Shown: positions 5,291-5,339 of the stretch, in pieces
How the letters are laid out: each line of letters starts with the position of its first letter
Position numbering within the stretch: position 1 is the stretch's first letter
Assembly (NCBI GenBank): GCA_021200395.1
Contig: JAJQGQ010000135.1
Location: 1-5,339, forward strand
DNA: 5,339 nt
Source of the DNA: Erysipelotrichaceae bacterium
GTDB taxonomy: Bacteria; Bacillota_I; Bacilli_A; Erysipelotrichales; Coprobacillaceae
Reading direction: 5' to 3'
Program-made: the position numbers and the translations under genes
Notes under the pieces: model-generated
Databases searched by the model: none
What the model was told of the DNA's origin: nothing
The model's input: only the letters and a program-made list of their open reading frames with translations

Positions 5291-5339
5291 CACCTACCTT
5301 TTATATCATAGAATATTTATTTTCTATATGAAACATATT

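Noticed and set aside
5308..5327. Inverted repeat ATAGAA-N8-TTCTAT near the right edge
   Set aside because: Six AT-rich base pairs are expected by chance here, and no gene or promoter is visible in the last 50 bases to give it context.

Overview
The window is strongly AT-rich bacterial DNA with dense genes, purine-rich Shine-Dalgarno sites (AAAGGAG, AGGAAGG, AGAGGTGAG), sigma-A-type promoters and U-tract terminators. All six complete genes stop at TAA. This points to a low-GC Bacillota, plausibly a gut Erysipelotrichia/Coprobacillus-type organism; the lineage is inferred from style and protein character, not from a marker gene. No rRNA, tRNA, CRISPR array, transposase or phage gene is visible.

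Six genes lie on the minus strand and one on the plus strand. Read in the direction of minus-strand transcription (right to left), the order is: a 74-aa protein of unknown function with its own terminator; a two-gene ABC transporter operon (a 434-aa FtsX-type permease, then a BceA-like ATPase, overlapping by 8 nt) behind a consensus TTGACA-17-TATAAT promoter; a membrane-anchored HtrA/DegP-type serine protease with one PDZ domain, its own candidate promoter and a strong terminator; and a second translationally coupled pair, consisting of an anchored, very acidic 276-aa extracytoplasmic protein of unknown function and the start of another membrane protein that leaves the window. At the right end a 112-aa XRE-type regulator is transcribed the other way, divergent from the 74-aa gene, with inverted repeats in the shared 137-bp gap and its own terminator.

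The set reads as a cell-envelope neighbourhood: a Bce/peptide-7-exporter-type ABC system (a family known for antimicrobial-peptide and bacitracin resistance), an envelope quality-control protease, and anchored surface proteins. No terminator is visible between the ABC operon and htrA, so read-through coupling is possible. The most notable points are a BceB-like permease that keeps ten membrane spans but lacks the large extracellular domain, a calcium-loop-like DxNxDGxxD motif in the regulatory-loop region of HtrA, the acidic orphan surface protein, and repeat elements suggesting regulator binding sites in two intergenic regions.
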